Part shown: positions 1 through 15,944 of the stretch, piece after piece
Numbering within the stretch: position 1 is the stretch's first letter
Layout: the number at the start of each line of letters is the position of its first letter
NCBI GenBank assembly: GCA_943737045.1
Contig: CALSFV010000227.1
Location: forward strand, 62,001 to 126,000
Reading direction: 5' to 3'
Length of the DNA stretch: 64,000 nt
Source of the DNA: Parapristionchus giblindavisi
Taxonomy: Eukaryota > Nematoda > Chromadorea > Rhabditida > Diplogasteridae
Notes under the pieces: model-generated
What the model was told of the DNA's origin: nothing
Seen by the model: the letters and a program-made list of their open reading frames with translations, nothing else
The model's database searches: none
Program-made: the position numbers and the translations under genes

Positions 1-940
1 TTTGTGTGCCACTGAAAGCTGCCAGTTTGAGCAGTAACTAAATATATTAGATAACCCTTGTGAAACTTGTTCATGGGAGGAAGATGGAGAGGACGGATCA
101 AAAGTGGAAAACAGTTTGATATCATCAGCAAAAAGACGAAGACTTACTAATGGCAGATTTTTGGTTACCATGGGCAAGTCAGAAATGTAAATCAAAAATA
201 AGAGAGGACCCCAAACCGACCCTTGCAGCACTCCGGAAGTGACAGCCCTCTTCGAAGAGAGGCTGCTACCTATTCTGACTCTGAAACTCCGATTGTCTAA
301 AAATGAATTAAACCACGCGAGACGATTAGCACGAACAACAATGGATTCAAGTTTATACAATAACTTAGAATGTGAGACTGTATCGAATGCCTTAGAGAGA
401 TCAATATAAACAATATCGGTACATAGATTTGAATCGAGTGAGGCTCGCCACGATTGAGTACATTCAAGAAGCTGGGATACGGTAGATTTACCAGAGACGA
501 AACCAAATTGTTCATTTGGTATAATAGAGTGAATACGACACCAATTAACTAATCGGGGCTTAATCAAGCGTTCCAGGACTTTAGAAGGAATAGGAGTGAG
601 AGAAATCGGGCGGAATTGGGACACATTTGTTGGAGATGAGACTTTAGGGATGGGGATAATGGTTGAGAGTTTCCATATGCTTGGCATTTGGCCTTGAGAA
701 ATCGATAAATTGAATATAATGGACAATGGATAGGAGAGAGAGGAATGGTACCGTTTAAACACGATAGAGGAAATATTATCAGATGGGAGTGAACAAGAAT
801 TGCTGATTGTACGAAGAACATATGATACATCCTGAGGCATAATAATATTCATAGAGAGTGAATGAGAGACAGATGAATAGAGTGGTGGAAGGGTAAGATC
901 ATCAGTGATATACATGGTTTCAAAGTAGAATTTGTCCGAT
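1..940 (-). pseudogene. LINE reverse-transcriptase fragment, runs off the window edge
   Basis: Read on the minus strand, one continuous frame from about 935 to 1 carries reverse-transcriptase motifs in order: a FRPISLTPIPSK block, YIDLSKAFDTVSH with the first catalytic aspartate, GVLQGSVWGPLLF, and LFADDIKLF with the catalytic AD-D box. It is clearly related to, but diverged from, the larger LINE at 28,329-32,550; the endonuclease half is missing. Upstream of about 935 the similarity continues weakly but meets two in-frame stops, so this is an old copy whose 5' part has decayed. It lies antisense to ZYG11-like copy C, just upstream of that gene's first visible exon, and may have replaced or interrupted its 5' part. 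The 3' end lies outside the window. Confidence 0.8.
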
Positions 941-1720
941 TAGGCTCAGAAATTGCCACGACAATTATCATGAAGAGGAAAGATGATCCCTGTAATAGAA
1001 TGGCTATCGATCCTCTTTTTGTCCCAGAAATAAATCATTTTAATTTTTAGATGGTTTGAAAAGAAACTATTTTCGCCTCCTTTATCCAACTACAACTTCT
1101 CTCGAAGAACTCGATATTTCATGAAACTATAGTAAACTGTCGTCTACGATACATAGCAGACACTTGACTGTTAAACACCAAAGAAATTAACCAGATCAGG
1201 AACTTCCTGTACCTCGAAAAATGAGAAAAATAATTTTTCAAAATTTCACAAAATTCAACGGATCAGGCTCATACTCGGCCACGTTTTGTATCACTCATGG
1301 ACTATTATATCTGCCAAGTCTGGAGCCTGCTACTTCACTGAATACAGAGTTATGACATTTTGCCCTATATCAGGGGTGTCGGAAATTTTGATTTTCTCAT
1401 AGGAATGAATTAGCTCGAATGTCTTGCATAGCGGATTCAACTCCTCAGTAAATGTTGTTCATACACTATTAACAACAAGCCTCAGAAAAATCCAGCTGAA
1501 GAAATAGTCTCTGCTGAGTAAGTACTAATTGGTTGCATCATCACTACGAAATAATTCGACAAGTAATTATAACAACGGGACTAGGATATGGTGCCCACAT
1601 GGCCCATACTAACCTACCAATACATGAGCCCTATTGCTCATCTGAGTCAAAAGTTATGGCAATTCAAAAAATGTGCCGCTGACTTTTAACTGCTACTGTA
1701 ATTCTCTCCGTTTATTGTAG

Positions 1721-4700
1721 ATTTATCGGCTGAGTCGTGTTTCCAATTTGTTCGGAACAGGGGCCTTGAACTTTTGTCCACGATGGTGCATGATGTGTCG
1801 ATTAACCGCCCAAGGAATGAACTCGTAAGTTATTTATTATTAGCTACTGTGTTTTTCAAAGTGATCGGATAACGGCCAGAAGAACAACATATTTTTTTGT
1901 TTTTTTTTTGAGGATAACTATTTCTGTACATATTTATCCCATCACTTTGATATTTTAATATAGTGTGCTCGTACATGTTTCACAATGTATACCTAGACAT
2001 GGGCCTGTTTTTTTTTCAATTTCAACGGCTTCTTGGCTACTGTGTCCCAAAAATGACCATATGACACATTTTGAGTATTTGTAGTTGCGACGAATTTTCG
2101 TTGTTCTAATTTTTTCGTTTAAAAGGTAATTATGTATGTTACCATAGTCATTAGTCGACAATGGCTGCAAAGATTGGATATTAATATCCAAACCGTAGGT
2201 ATATTTTGATTTTCCCAAGTACCATATTTTTTCCATTTTTTCTTGTTTCCTGTTATTTTTTAAAATGAATTATTCCAGTATTTTTGTTTTTAAGTTATAG
2301 CGAAAATGAAAGGTGTGCGATATCTATCGTCTGATATCCTCCGCGCAATCATCCGCGGTCGTCTGAATGGTCTGAATAGACTCTGAAGCAATCTAAACTT
2401 GCTCAACATTTGGGTATCAATCAGGGTCTCCCGTGGCATCAAACGGTTCCCGAATCCTTCTAAAATTTAGATGTCGTGGTGGTCTTGCGAGATCGTACGT
2501 TAAAGTTTTAATGACCTTCAGGATGGTCGAAACAGACACTCTGAACTGGTGTGACAGCGGTTTACGTCTACCTCGAATGGATTCTCGCTAGGATATCGGT
2601 AGATTCTTGCTCCCAAGATTCCGCTTTGCTTTTGAATCGATATAACACAAATTGGTTGCGAAATGAGTCTAAAAAATCGAAGAAATCGAAGAAAACGAAA
2701 ATCTCATTTTTGTGACTTTTGATAAAATCGAAATAAATTTCACCGTAATAGCTCAACCAGGATTATTTTAGAGTAAAACGCGTTAAAACACTCTCAAAAT
2801 AATCCCTGAAAATCTGGTCTGGATCGGTTGAAAAGATTATGACGAAAAAACTAAACGTCAATATCCTTTTGGCCAGTACTGTACGTAATGTCATACTGTG
2901 ACTTAGTTGTTACTCTTCTGTTCACTTCTTCTTATTTTATCATTAGTTCTGTTCAATGATTTTTTAAACCCTGTCACTAATTTGAAATATGCGATAAATA
3001 TTTATATATTTATTATCGCGCGAGTAGCCGCGGGCGAACTGATCATCCTACTGAATTAATATTTATCGAGTCTCTCCTACTTCGACTTGCACATCAGTAG
3101 ATGGCCCAAACAGGGTGGTCTTAGTGGCGGTGTAATTAGAAAGAAGTGCATAATCTCTCATATGTACAGAGACAATAGCCTGAAGTGGGGAAAGGTTCAT
3201 CTCAACTGGATAGTTGCAGACTGGCGAACGGTCGTCAGCAGGGTTGGGCGGAAAAATTTTCCGTTACCGAATTTTTACCGGTTTGACCGGTCTCTGGCCT
3301 TAAAATTTACCGACTGGTAATTTTTACGGTTTCTCAACGGTAATTACCGAAATTTGTACTAGATATTCTACGTATTTTTGGTAATATTATGTTCGAAATC
3401 TCGAGAAATTGTCGTGGACAGCACCTCGAGCCCAGTCTGGTCTAGGGATGCAAACCCGTGCATTCAAGTCCTAGAGATTGAATTTGAGCAAGTCCGTCCT
3501 GACGACCAAGGTTGGGCTGTAAAGGGTGGCCGGTAAAAATTTCGGTAACGGTAATTTACCGGTCTAAAGAAACGGGGAAAAAATCGGTAAAACGAAAAAA
3601 AAACAGTAAAACTCTTAAAACCCGGTAAAACCGCTAAAAATGGCAATATACTACCGCGAAGTTACTCCCTACGTTTATCCATTCCATCAGAACTGCGATG
3701 CCGTGCCGGATACTATATGAGAGGAATCGCGAGCAAATCGACCGTTTCGGAGGGTCCGCGGACATAGAAATTTCGACCCCCTGAAAAATTCAGATTAAGT
3801 ACTTTGAACGATGCTCTATCGAACTGCGTTGGCCGAATTTGCATATCTGCTCTCATTTTCGAGTAGCGGTAGGACAAATTTGGCAGGTACGGTATTTTTG
3901 GCTCGAGTGTGCGTCAGAAAAATGATCATAACTCCGTTCAAAATAATGATAGACAATTTTACAAAAAAAGTATCGAAAGAGGAGATCTTGGGCAACATTT
4001 CCCCGTTGATGACGTCATTTGTCGACCATGCGCCGGTGCGGGGTGGTCGGTTTTATGAAAAAGTGACGTAACTTTCCTAATCGGAAAAACTGAACTTCTC
4101 TTCTATGCGCGTTTTGTTGCACCCATATGTGTCTAAAAATGATCCAAGTTTCAGAGGATTTGAGAAATGCAAACAAAAAAAGCGTTGATTTTAGTGAGGC
4201 GACCTCGGACCTGTCATAGGAAAGAACGGCTTTTTCCTTTATCAAGAAACAGAAAAAGGAGCTTAAATGGCTCAAAAACATCCGAAAAAGCATTACGAGC
4301 TCAAAATACCCATCTATGACAGTTATTTGAAACACAAAATCACCGAGTTTGAAAAATTTGAAAAAAAAACCATATTTTGCTTTTCCACGAGGAAAAAAAC
4401 GTCTCAGTAATGTCAATTAATCTTTATAATATTTCTTATAATGTTTTTGAACATTTATGTTTTTGGAAGTGAAGGCCTACCTGCTCTTAGAGCCGAGATA
4501 TCGGCCATCGAGATTACACGCGCGCTCCCCAACTCCGCGCGACTGCTCATCATCCGCTCTCTCACTCCCACACGCTCTTTCGTGAACAGACTGGGAGAGA
4601 AAAAAAGGAGACATCTGGCAACTACACTAAATGGAGATGTTAGAAAACTCTGAGCGAACAGAGTTGCATTTGAACAACAAAGAACTAGTGAGAGCCCCAA

Positions 4701-7700
4701 CCCCCCCCCCCCCCCCCAAACACCGCTCTAAAAACACCGAGCGGGTTCGAACCCCGGTTCGATCCAAATCTTTTGCTGATTTTTACAGACACAGAAAACG
4801 TGTTCCAAGGTATTTTTTCGTGATAAGAATGATGAAACAAGTTGTTTTGAGTCATTCTGAGCTGGAAAACGTTCATTTTATTTCAACACATCTCTTCTCA
4901 AAGGGTGAGTTGGGGGGCGCGCGTGTAATCTCGATGGCGGATATCTCGGCTCTAAGAGCAGATAGGCCTTCACTTCCAAAAACATAAATGTTCAAAAAGA
5001 TTATAAGAAATATTATAAAGATTAATTAACATTACTGAGACGTTTTTTCCACGTGGAAAAGCAAAATATGGTTTTTTTTCAAATTTTTCAAACTCGGTGA
5101 TTATGTGTTTCAAATAACTGTCATATATGGGTATTTTGAGCTCATAATGCTTTTTCGGATGTTTTTGAGTCATTTAAGCTCCTTTGCTGTTTCTTGATAA
5201 AGGAATAAGCCGTTCTTTCCTATGACAGGTCCGAGGTCGCGTCACTAAAATCAACGCTTTTTTTGTTTGCATTTCTCAAATCCTCTGAAACTTGGATCAT
5301 TTTTAGACACATATGGGTGTAACAAAACGCGCATAGAAGAAAAGTTCAGTTTTTCCGATTAGGAAAGTTACGTCACTTTTTCATAAAACCGACCGCCCCG
5401 CACCGGCGCATGGTAGAAAAATGACGTCATCAAGTGGGAAATGTTGCCCAAGATCTCCTCTTTCGATGCTTTTTTTGAAAAATTGTCTATCATTATTTTG
5501 AACGGAGTTATGATCATTTTTCTGACGCCACTCGAGCCAAAAATACCGTACCTGCCAATTTTGACCTACCGCTACTCGAAAATGAGAGCAGATATGCAAA
5601 TTCGGCCAACGCAGTTCGATATAGCATCGTTCAAAGTACTTAATCTGAATTTTTCAGGGGGTCGAAATTTCTATGTCCGGGGGGTGGTCGAACCTCTGGC
5701 GATTCCTCTCATATATAAAAGGCGATCTGCGAATTTGTTCTTACTTTGACCGTAATTATAACAAAGATTACTTATATATAATATAATATTATATATATAT
5801 ATATATATATATCCTTTGTTGTTTTAATATATTTGACAAGAGTTATTTATGGAGAGAGTAACTGTCTGTTGAGACACGTTCGCATACGGACAATTTCTCG
5901 AGATTTCGAACATAATATTACCAAAAATACGTAGAATATCTAGTACAAATTTCGGTAATTACCGTTGAGAAACCGTAAAAATTACCGGTCGGTAAATTTT
6001 ACGGCCAGAGACCGGTAAAACCGGTAAAAATTCGGTAACGGAAATTTTTTCCGCCCAACCCTGGAACCAGCCCAAATGAATACCCATTTTGTGATGGGGG
6101 CCCATGGGGGTATCCATAAAAATTTTTGTGCCGAATCGGTGAGGGGTCACTGGCACAACCCTCGAATTTTACTGAGCCGGTGTCTGACCAACGACAACTA
6201 CATAGAAATCTTGCAAAAATCGCGAACAGGGCAGAGAACCCAAACCCAAGTGGAAACGGCTGCTACGTAAGAGTCGAACCACTGAGCCATGAAGGCGATG
6301 TTACCAAAGGAGGAATGCTGGTACTTGATATTGGAAGTACTACACTCCCTACATCATCATAGCTCTACTAATCAACTTGAAACATATCTCATCACATCTT
6401 TCATGCATTTGACATTAGCATATCAATTGAGCGATTTTGCATGCCACAAATCAGACATAATGAGGATCAGTTGTCATACCCGGGAAATATGTAAAATCAC
6501 TCTCTGCCGGAGTGTGCCTGCCAACTCATTCTCAGTCAGTTCAAAACATTAATATAGGGAGAACTCCTTTTTAGCTGGGGGTCTTCCTTTAATTGTTATT
6601 GTCATTCATTTACTCTTTATTGTCATTCATATCTCTTTCGATCATTTCTATGATCGCTTTGATCGTTTTGGAAAGAAAAAAATTTATAAAACACAAGAAA
6701 ATGCGTTATGCAGAAAATTTTCCGGAGTTTCCGATTTTTCTTTTTTTTCCCGGTATTTTAGACCGGAAAAAAGTTTTCCGAATTTTTTTAGAAATATATT
6801 TTCCGCACAACCCTCGTGCGACATGGTTATTTTTGAATACTGTAGCCTTGAAGCCGTTGAGATTGAAAAAAACTGGCCCATGTCGAGGTATACATTGTGA
6901 AACATGCACGAGCACATTATATTAAACTTTCAAAGTGATCGGATGACTACAAGAAAAGTTATCCTCAAAAAACCAAAAAAAATACACCACTGTAAGTACA
7001 TATTTAAGTGAATTTTGTCTTCAATTTTATTTCCTTTTCTGATTTTCCAGTTTTAAAAATATTTTTGCACGAATTTTCAGATTCTATTGACAGCTTACAA
7101 AGTTGTTATGATGCCAGAGAACCATAAAGAATTTTTGGACATCATTGGTTCCGAATTCCTTGTGTAAGCCGAGCTAAGAAAGTTTTATGACAAATATTTC
7201 CAGAAAGTCATGTCATATTTAATTAAGACTCTATTATGATCTTTTTTTCTCTTGCTCATTTTCTCTCCTTTTTGAACACATAGAACAGATAAACACAAGT
7301 ATGATTACTTTTTTCTTTAGTATGCTGGGGATACAATATCCGATCAATAATCGTCAAAATCAATATCTCATCGTGGGCATTCTATCATTTTTTATTACAT
7401 CACCGCTATATCCAGATGAACTGCAATCCCCGAAGATTATTGATAAAAATTTGGTGAGTTATTTTTGTTCTTTGATTTTTGATCTTCCGACTGCATATGA
7501 CAATGATAACGTTCAGATCAAATTGGTTGAAGGCTGGCCTGTTGAAGAACTTCGCATGACCAACAAAGACAGCAGAATCTTTCGGTATTTTTTGTTTATT
7601 TTTTCCACATGCTCCAAATGTGGATGGACAGCCACTCGAGTTACCATTAAGCTATGAGAACAAAAAATGGAGCGAGGTGAATGCCAGACGGGTTTGAACA

Positions 7701-10700
7701 AGAGGTAGTGGAGATAGGAAAGAGATGAATTGAAGAGTAAACGTGTATTTCTCTTTTTTATTGTGTAATCACAGCGTCACACACCACATTTCATACCGAA
7801 CATTTCGGAATTCTCGGCGAACGCAAATATTTGTACTTTGAATAGTAGTTTTCCGGAGATCCGATCGCAAACTGATTTTTTTACCTCCTCAAAACATTCT
7901 AAAATTAATTAAAATTTTAAAACAAAAAAGTGCACTCCAATTTTTGCCTCTTCATATAGAGCAAAAAATTCCGCGTCGAATAAGGGAAAAATCAAAAATC
8001 GAAGGACAAGTCTTTTGAGATAAACGGACCTGAAGTTGACCCGAACATATTATTGCTTTCAAACCCCCTCATGTTTGTACTCATATTGAAGATGTCGTCG
8101 AGTAGAACAACTTTCATGTTGAACGTTTTGTCTGCAACTCATGTACAAGAGAGTTTCACACGTTTTCCTGCTAATTTTGAGTAAAACGAAAATAAAATAT
8201 TTTTAAAACAAAAAAGTGCAGTCCAATTTTTACCTCATCTTATAGAGCAAAAAATTCCGCATCGAATAAGGGGAAAAAATGAAAAATCGAAGGAAAAATC
8301 GAAAGAAAAAAAAAGAAAAAAATGAAAAATCTTTGAGATAAATAGACCTGAAGTTGACCCAAAAATATTTTTGTTTTTAAACCCCCTCGCGTTTGTACTC
8401 ATATTGAAGATTTCGTCGAGTAGAACAACTTTTATCTTGAGCATTTTGTTTGAAACGCATGCACAAGAGAAATACATGCGTTTACTTAATTCATACGGTT
8501 TTTCAGACAAGTTTGAGTAAAACAATATTAAAATATTTTTGTGCACAAAATGCTTTTGCCTATGGTGTAGAACTCAAAACTCCATACTTAGTTTGTTGTT
8601 TCACGAAAAAAATTTTTAGTCCCTATGCTGAAAAATAAGGACTCGAAAATGGTCTTGAAACAAAAGTTGTCGGATTCTTGCCATGTTCATACTCATTTCA
8701 AAGTACTCGTCGAGTACATCATTTTTCATGTTGATCGTATTCTATGAAAGTTGTTTGTTCTCAAGATACAAGCGATCGAAATGATTTGGATCCAATAAAA
8801 ATAATTCATGTATTTCTCTTGTACGTGAGTTTCAGACAAAACGTTCAACATGAAAGTTGTTCTACTCGACGAGCTCTTCAATATGAGTACAAACATGAGG
8901 GGGTTTGAAAACAAAAATATTTTCGGGTGGTCTTCAGGTTGATTTTGTGAAAAAACACCATACCTTTTTTATTTATTTATTTTTTTATTAACTAATCTTG
9001 CTCTGATCTTTAATAATCTGCATAGAAATTCTGCGCCTTCTGTCATCTAAAATACGAAAAAAATATTTTTGTGATTTAAAAAAAAGTTTTTTAATCACAA
9101 CTTTTTTTCTATTTGTTTTCCGCATTCACATGCAAAAGAAAAGTTTTTCGTCATATTTTTCTGCATTTTTTGAGTTGCCGAACAGCTTTCCAGACTAATT
9201 TTGAAAGAAGTTATGATTTTTCGAATTTAGAACCGTCAAATACCTAAAAGCCGGCTTCGAGACATGGGACAGGGATCAATAATTTTCTTGTCCCCTGGTT
9301 ACTCACATATAAAAGTTTCATAGAAATCAAAAATACTTTTTCGAAAATAGTTCCGATAAAATTGGATTGCATGCAATCTCTCGTGATATCGCTCTTATAC
9401 AGTACAGCCCGGTCGTGCTTTGTACACATTCTGCGCTGCGCTCCGCATATCTGTAAAATCACGTTTTCAAGCCGTTCTCGATCCATGGTTTAGCTAGAGG
9501 TATGACAATTGGGTCCTATATCAGAATTCGATGGCGATGTTGGCTGTCTACTTCATTTGCTTTGAACATTTTCTAAAAGTTCAGAAAATGCAACTTTTGA
9601 TGGAGACGGTTGCGCCCCTAGCGAGTATGACTGTTCGAACCGGCGGACGAGTTGATCCCAACGGTATTTTGAGCCCTTAAAGGTGGACTCCCGCGAATAT
9701 TTTAGTGAACAAACTGTAAAGACAGAAAGGTAGCAAAAGTTATTCTACATACAGCACACCATTTATTTAACGCTAATTCTGCTTATTGATTGCTAGAAAC
9801 ATGAATGAATCATGCTTGCAATCGCAGGCAAAGGCGCGCTTTTTGAAAATAGGAAAATTCGGCAATAGGATTCGTACCCACGGCCATGCGCTATCTAGAC
9901 AGAAGTGTTACCACTGCGCTAAGGGACTGTCGAGCGGTGACTCACTCTTTTTGCATATCTCTTTACACTTGCATAAGCGAGATACAAGAGATTTGAATGA
10001 GCATTCGCGGGTCTCCATCTTTAACTCGAGAAAGCATTCATAGTCTCGTCATAGTGATTTGCCGCACGCTCCCTCGCACACTCTCATTTCCGCACGGAAA
10101 ATTTTCACAACACATGAAGTAGACAGCCATAATCGCCCAGGCGTTGCGGGATTACTGGGTCCAAAATAACTATGCACATCTTCATCAGCGAGGTCAATAA
10201 CCCCATTACCCGAATTTTTTTGCCTGTGCCACGCCTCCCCAGATTTAGCCGACTCTTACACAAACGGCCTCATAATACATCACTGGTCTTGTATTCTGTG
10301 TATTAAAGCTGGGGTGATGGTGTTTTAACACTTTTTTCTCAGTGTGAAGAGTTGTTAGAAAAATAAACAAAATAAACATCAAAATATGAATTGTTTATGC
10401 ATTTATTACTATATTCGTGAGCTAGTTTTTCCCTGTGTAGCACATTGCAATTTGCAGCTTAGTCATGATTAATTAATGATTAACCCATTGCAGTACATTC
10501 ATTCCATTCTTTGATCTCCTATTTAACACCAACTATCCCGGAGTTCAAATGTTCGCCCTCTACTCTTTAACAATCGCTTCTTTTTCCACGATCCTCGATT
10601 GTGATTACATTAAGTAAATATATTATTTTTATTATTATATTATTTTTTTTTAACTTTCACTCTCTCGTAAACAAAGCAATCGAGAGAGAAGGCAGAGTAG

Positions 10701-11045
10701 AGCCAAGAGTTTTAAATGAGATTGGTGTGCCTTTAATCTTTAATCTTTTGTAGTATTTTATATTCGGAAGGAGTCGAAGAAGTGATGGAACGATTCGAGG
10801 CTCTAGAATCGAACAGATTACTGAAGAATGAGAAAATGAAAGAATTATATTATCGTCTTTCTCAAATACTCAAAGAGAAGAAGAAGAATGGATCAATAAA
10901 TACGAATCGCCTCTTCCTCCTACCATCCTTGAATACAAGAAATTCTCGTATGCATAGCCTTATTTATAGAAAACGTATTTGTAGATCCACCCGCTTTTCC
11001 AAAATCATTTCTAATCGTGCAGTCAACTCTTGGAATCAGCATTAA
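1721..11045 (+). CDS. zyg11-like: ZYG11/ZER1-family protein, copy C (3' half only)
   Basis: Exons: 1721-1824, 7081-7163, 7321-7453, 7517-7584, 10494-10613, 10754-11045. All borders are GT-AG, phases agree throughout, and the frame is open to TAA at 11,043-11,045 (265 codons after a 2-nt partial codon). The encoded part is the C-terminal armadillo-like region of the ZYG11/ZER1 family: LSAESCFQFVRNRGLELL, then a segment around PINNRQNQYL, then FIPFFDLLFNTNYPGVQMFA, which matches the family's GVQLWA block, and SEGVEEVMERF. Family members recruit substrates to CUL2-RBX1 ubiquitin ligases. The N-terminal LRR half is not visible; upstream lies an antisense LINE. Introns 1 (5.3 kb) and 4 (2.9 kb) are swollen by fold-back elements. 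The last 45 or so codons match a LINE C-terminus rather than copies A and B, so the gene ends in a transposon-derived tail. It may be a partial or inactive copy, but no stop or broken splice site is seen in this part. Confidence 0.78.
2320..2590 (+). pseudogene. Decayed transposase helix-turn-helix remnant (tentative)
   Basis: Conceptual reading in shifting frames gives pieces such as ILRAIIRGRLNGLN, SKLAQHLGINQG and SRGIKRFP, which resemble the N-terminal DNA-binding helix-turn-helix of Tc1/mariner-type transposases (IxRxLGIsxxTVsRxIkRF). Frames change several times and stops interrupt it. It sits between the outer inverted repeats of the intron-1 element, where a transposase relic would be expected. 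The match is from memory of the family and is weak. Confidence 0.3.
3239..6063. mobile_element. 2.8-kb fold-back element, CAGGGTTGGGCGG termini
   Basis: The ends are inverted copies: CAGGGTTGGGCGGAAAA at 3,239 and its complement ending at 6,063. Arms match at about 3,239-3,412 with 5,890-6,063 and at about 3,691-4,560 with 4,915-5,715, with a loop near 4,700-4,900 that holds a poly-C run and a tRNA-like GGGTTCGAACCCC. The arms carry many GGTAAAA/TTTTACC runs, and an extra internal copy of that terminal module sits at about 3,520-3,650. CAGGG termini are typical of hAT elements, but the flanking 8-mers (3,231-3,238 and 6,064-6,071) do not match, so no target duplication is supported. No transposase is encoded; it is a non-autonomous palindrome inside intron 1 of copy C. 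Confidence 0.75.
7900..10275. mobile_element. Composite fold-back element P in intron 4 of copy C
   Basis: It contains a roughly 300-bp direct duplication (about 7,900-8,180 and 8,190-8,480, marked by AAAAAGTGCA and CAAACCCCCTC) and an inverted copy of the same module at about 8,815-8,950. Its right end, GACTCTTACACAAACGGCCTCAT, is the complement of the left end of element Q at 20,003. Internal stretches recur in Q both in direct and inverted order. A SINE is inserted at 9,676-10,025. The mosaic fills the intron between the RIFR and FIPFFDLL exons, an intron that copy B lacks. Confidence 0.6.
9676..10025 (-). mobile_element. tRNA-derived SINE
   Basis: On the minus strand a tRNA-like head has an A box (TTAGCGCAGTGGTAACAC) and a B-box-like GGGTACGAATCC. 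The body ends in a tail (GATCAATAAGC-like, then ATTCTACxTACAG) shared with copies at 35,905-36,180 and 44,445-45,010. Stems of a real tRNA do not pair, so this is a SINE and not a tRNA gene. Confidence 0.6.
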
Positions 11046-11115
11046 TAATAATATTATAATATGTCCTTCTATCAAATCTTTCCGTAAATCCATCGCTTCA
11101 TTACCTTCTGTATAA
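10900..11115 (+). pseudogene. LINE 3' remnant fused to the last exon of copy C
   Basis: Downstream of the conserved exon end (KEKKKNGSIN) the frame continues with a segment ending TRFSKIISNRAVNSWNQH and, after a frame change, CPSIKSFRKSIASLPSV then stop. This order (basic stretch, SxxxRAVNxWN, then SFRKSIxSL) is typical of the extreme C-terminus of non-LTR retrotransposon ORF2. It is not the same lineage as the LINE at 28,329. Copies A and B stop right after the conserved exon, so copy C alone gained this tail. Confidence 0.65.
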
Positions 11116-12414
11116 TTTTTCCTATTATTGTAATTTCCATCTTTGCTACCTAAGTCGTAGCATCGTATTTATGTGAACTCCACTACCTATTCAATAATCA
11201 ATCAGGAATTATACTTTACTTTTGCACCGCATAAAGTATATTAAATTAATAATCCAATTTCAGTAAAAGCTATCCCCGATATCCAGTTTTTTTTCCACAT
11301 TATGCTATGGTCCAACCGAAACCTAAATACAAACATTTTTTTAAAACTAGTAGAGTGTGATTTAGCTCTAAGCTGGCATAAGCTATCAGCGAACATAACT
11401 GACTTCATGTCAAAACATGTTGGGTGAATTTTAGCAAAACCTGTAACTCCCACCACGAAAGAGCTGGCAGCCTGATTTCATTTTATAACATGTTATTTCA
11501 TTTTCACTGTCGACTGATACCGAAATACCGAATTCTAGTGATAACAATTTTTTTTTGAATTCCCGCAAAAACTGCCTCTCCCGGCACGATAGAGCTGGGA
11601 ACCTGATTTCATGTTATAACATATTGTTTCATTGAGTACTGTGTGTGTGTTTCTATCAATGTTGGAGTGGGTAGTCTCTTGTTAAAGTCTGTAAATTAGC
11701 CAATCAGCATATCAAAACCTGCTAGAGTACAATACGACGTATGAAACTTGGAAAGAAGCCATACACTACGAGAGAGAAGCCTTCCCAGGCGGTGCTTATG
11801 CTATTAATACTTAGATTTTTGTTATTCTTTTCATTAAATCTATGCTTGATTTATCGATTATCTAGTGTGATTTATTGATTGATTATCTCGCTATTAATTA
11901 TACCCTATCCAGCTACCCTAGGTATACTCTATCTAGGTATCTTATACTCACTAGTCTTCTAAATTTTGCATAGGCATAGCTGGCCATATTGTTAGTACAA
12001 ATGTGAAGTCCAAAAATCCTGGCATGCAATATCAACTTCCATACTGAACTTTTATCTTTGATCACAGTCCTCTCTCTCTCCCTCTATCTGACCTGCTGTC
12101 CCAAACCTTATACCAACCCAAGAGACCATGCATCGTTCATTTAGTCCATCTATCAACACAACTCTCTGGTCCACTTGTCGGCTGATTCAATGTGACCCGA
12201 AGTCTTACTAATCAATATTGTTGATATAAAATTTCGATGTGATACAATGCGGGGAAGTCCACCTGCAATATGCTTATGATTATATCGTGCAGAGTATTCC
12301 TTCAATATGTACACTTATGATAACTACTGTATGTAGCGTATGACAGTTATGTGCATGATGCAATGTGTACTGTAATATTTCGAATTTGCTGTAATCGTGT
12401 TATAATCCAATCAT
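11116..12414. other. No gene recognised
   Basis: About 1.3 kb without a supported gene or splice-consistent frame. Two similar stretches of about 50 bp, both with GAGCTGG then CCTGATTTCAT and TATAACAT, lie at about 11,458 and 11,590 in direct order. Confidence 0.5.
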
Positions 12415-15625
<3,211 letters not shown>

Positions 15626-15944
15626 CAGTCCCGCAAGGTCTCCTCTTGCAAAGGCGTTCGCTGCGCGTCGCTGCGAGCCCCCTCTGGTCGCCTGGCTTTT
15701 CGCGTGCATTTTCCGCATGAAATTGCGAATTAATTTATTTTTTCTGTTAATTTTCGTGTTCGTGGTGATCTTTTACCCCGAAAACATGCAACGGACTTTA
15801 ACATGCAATAATTTTGATGTTGTTATGGGTCGTTTTAGGGTTTGAAGAAATAAGTCAGTTCGTGGTCCGTTGTGCGCCGAATTCTGAGTAATGGGAAAAG
15901 GAGCAATAATACTTGGCAAATTGCCAGCTCGTTTTTTCATGGCC

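Larger units (their letters stand above)
1941..6935. repeat. Outer inverted repeat pair in intron 1 of copy C
   Basis: About 120 bp at 1,941-2,060 returns inverted at 6,815-6,935. Shared landmarks are CATGTTTCACAATGTATACC and GACATGGGCC followed by a T/A-rich run and CAACGGCTTC. The pair encloses the 2.8-kb palindrome at 3,239-6,063 and the transposase-like remnant at 2,320-2,590, so it looks like the ends of an older element that was later invaded. Confidence 0.6.

Noticed and set aside
3811..4071. 86-codon frame in element A as a gene
   Set aside because: It lies in a palindrome arm, has a mirrored partner in the other arm, and shows no family match.
9860..9930. tRNA gene on the minus strand
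   Set aside because: A and B boxes are present but the acceptor stem does not pair; it is a SINE head. Same for 35,625, 44,545 and 53,690.
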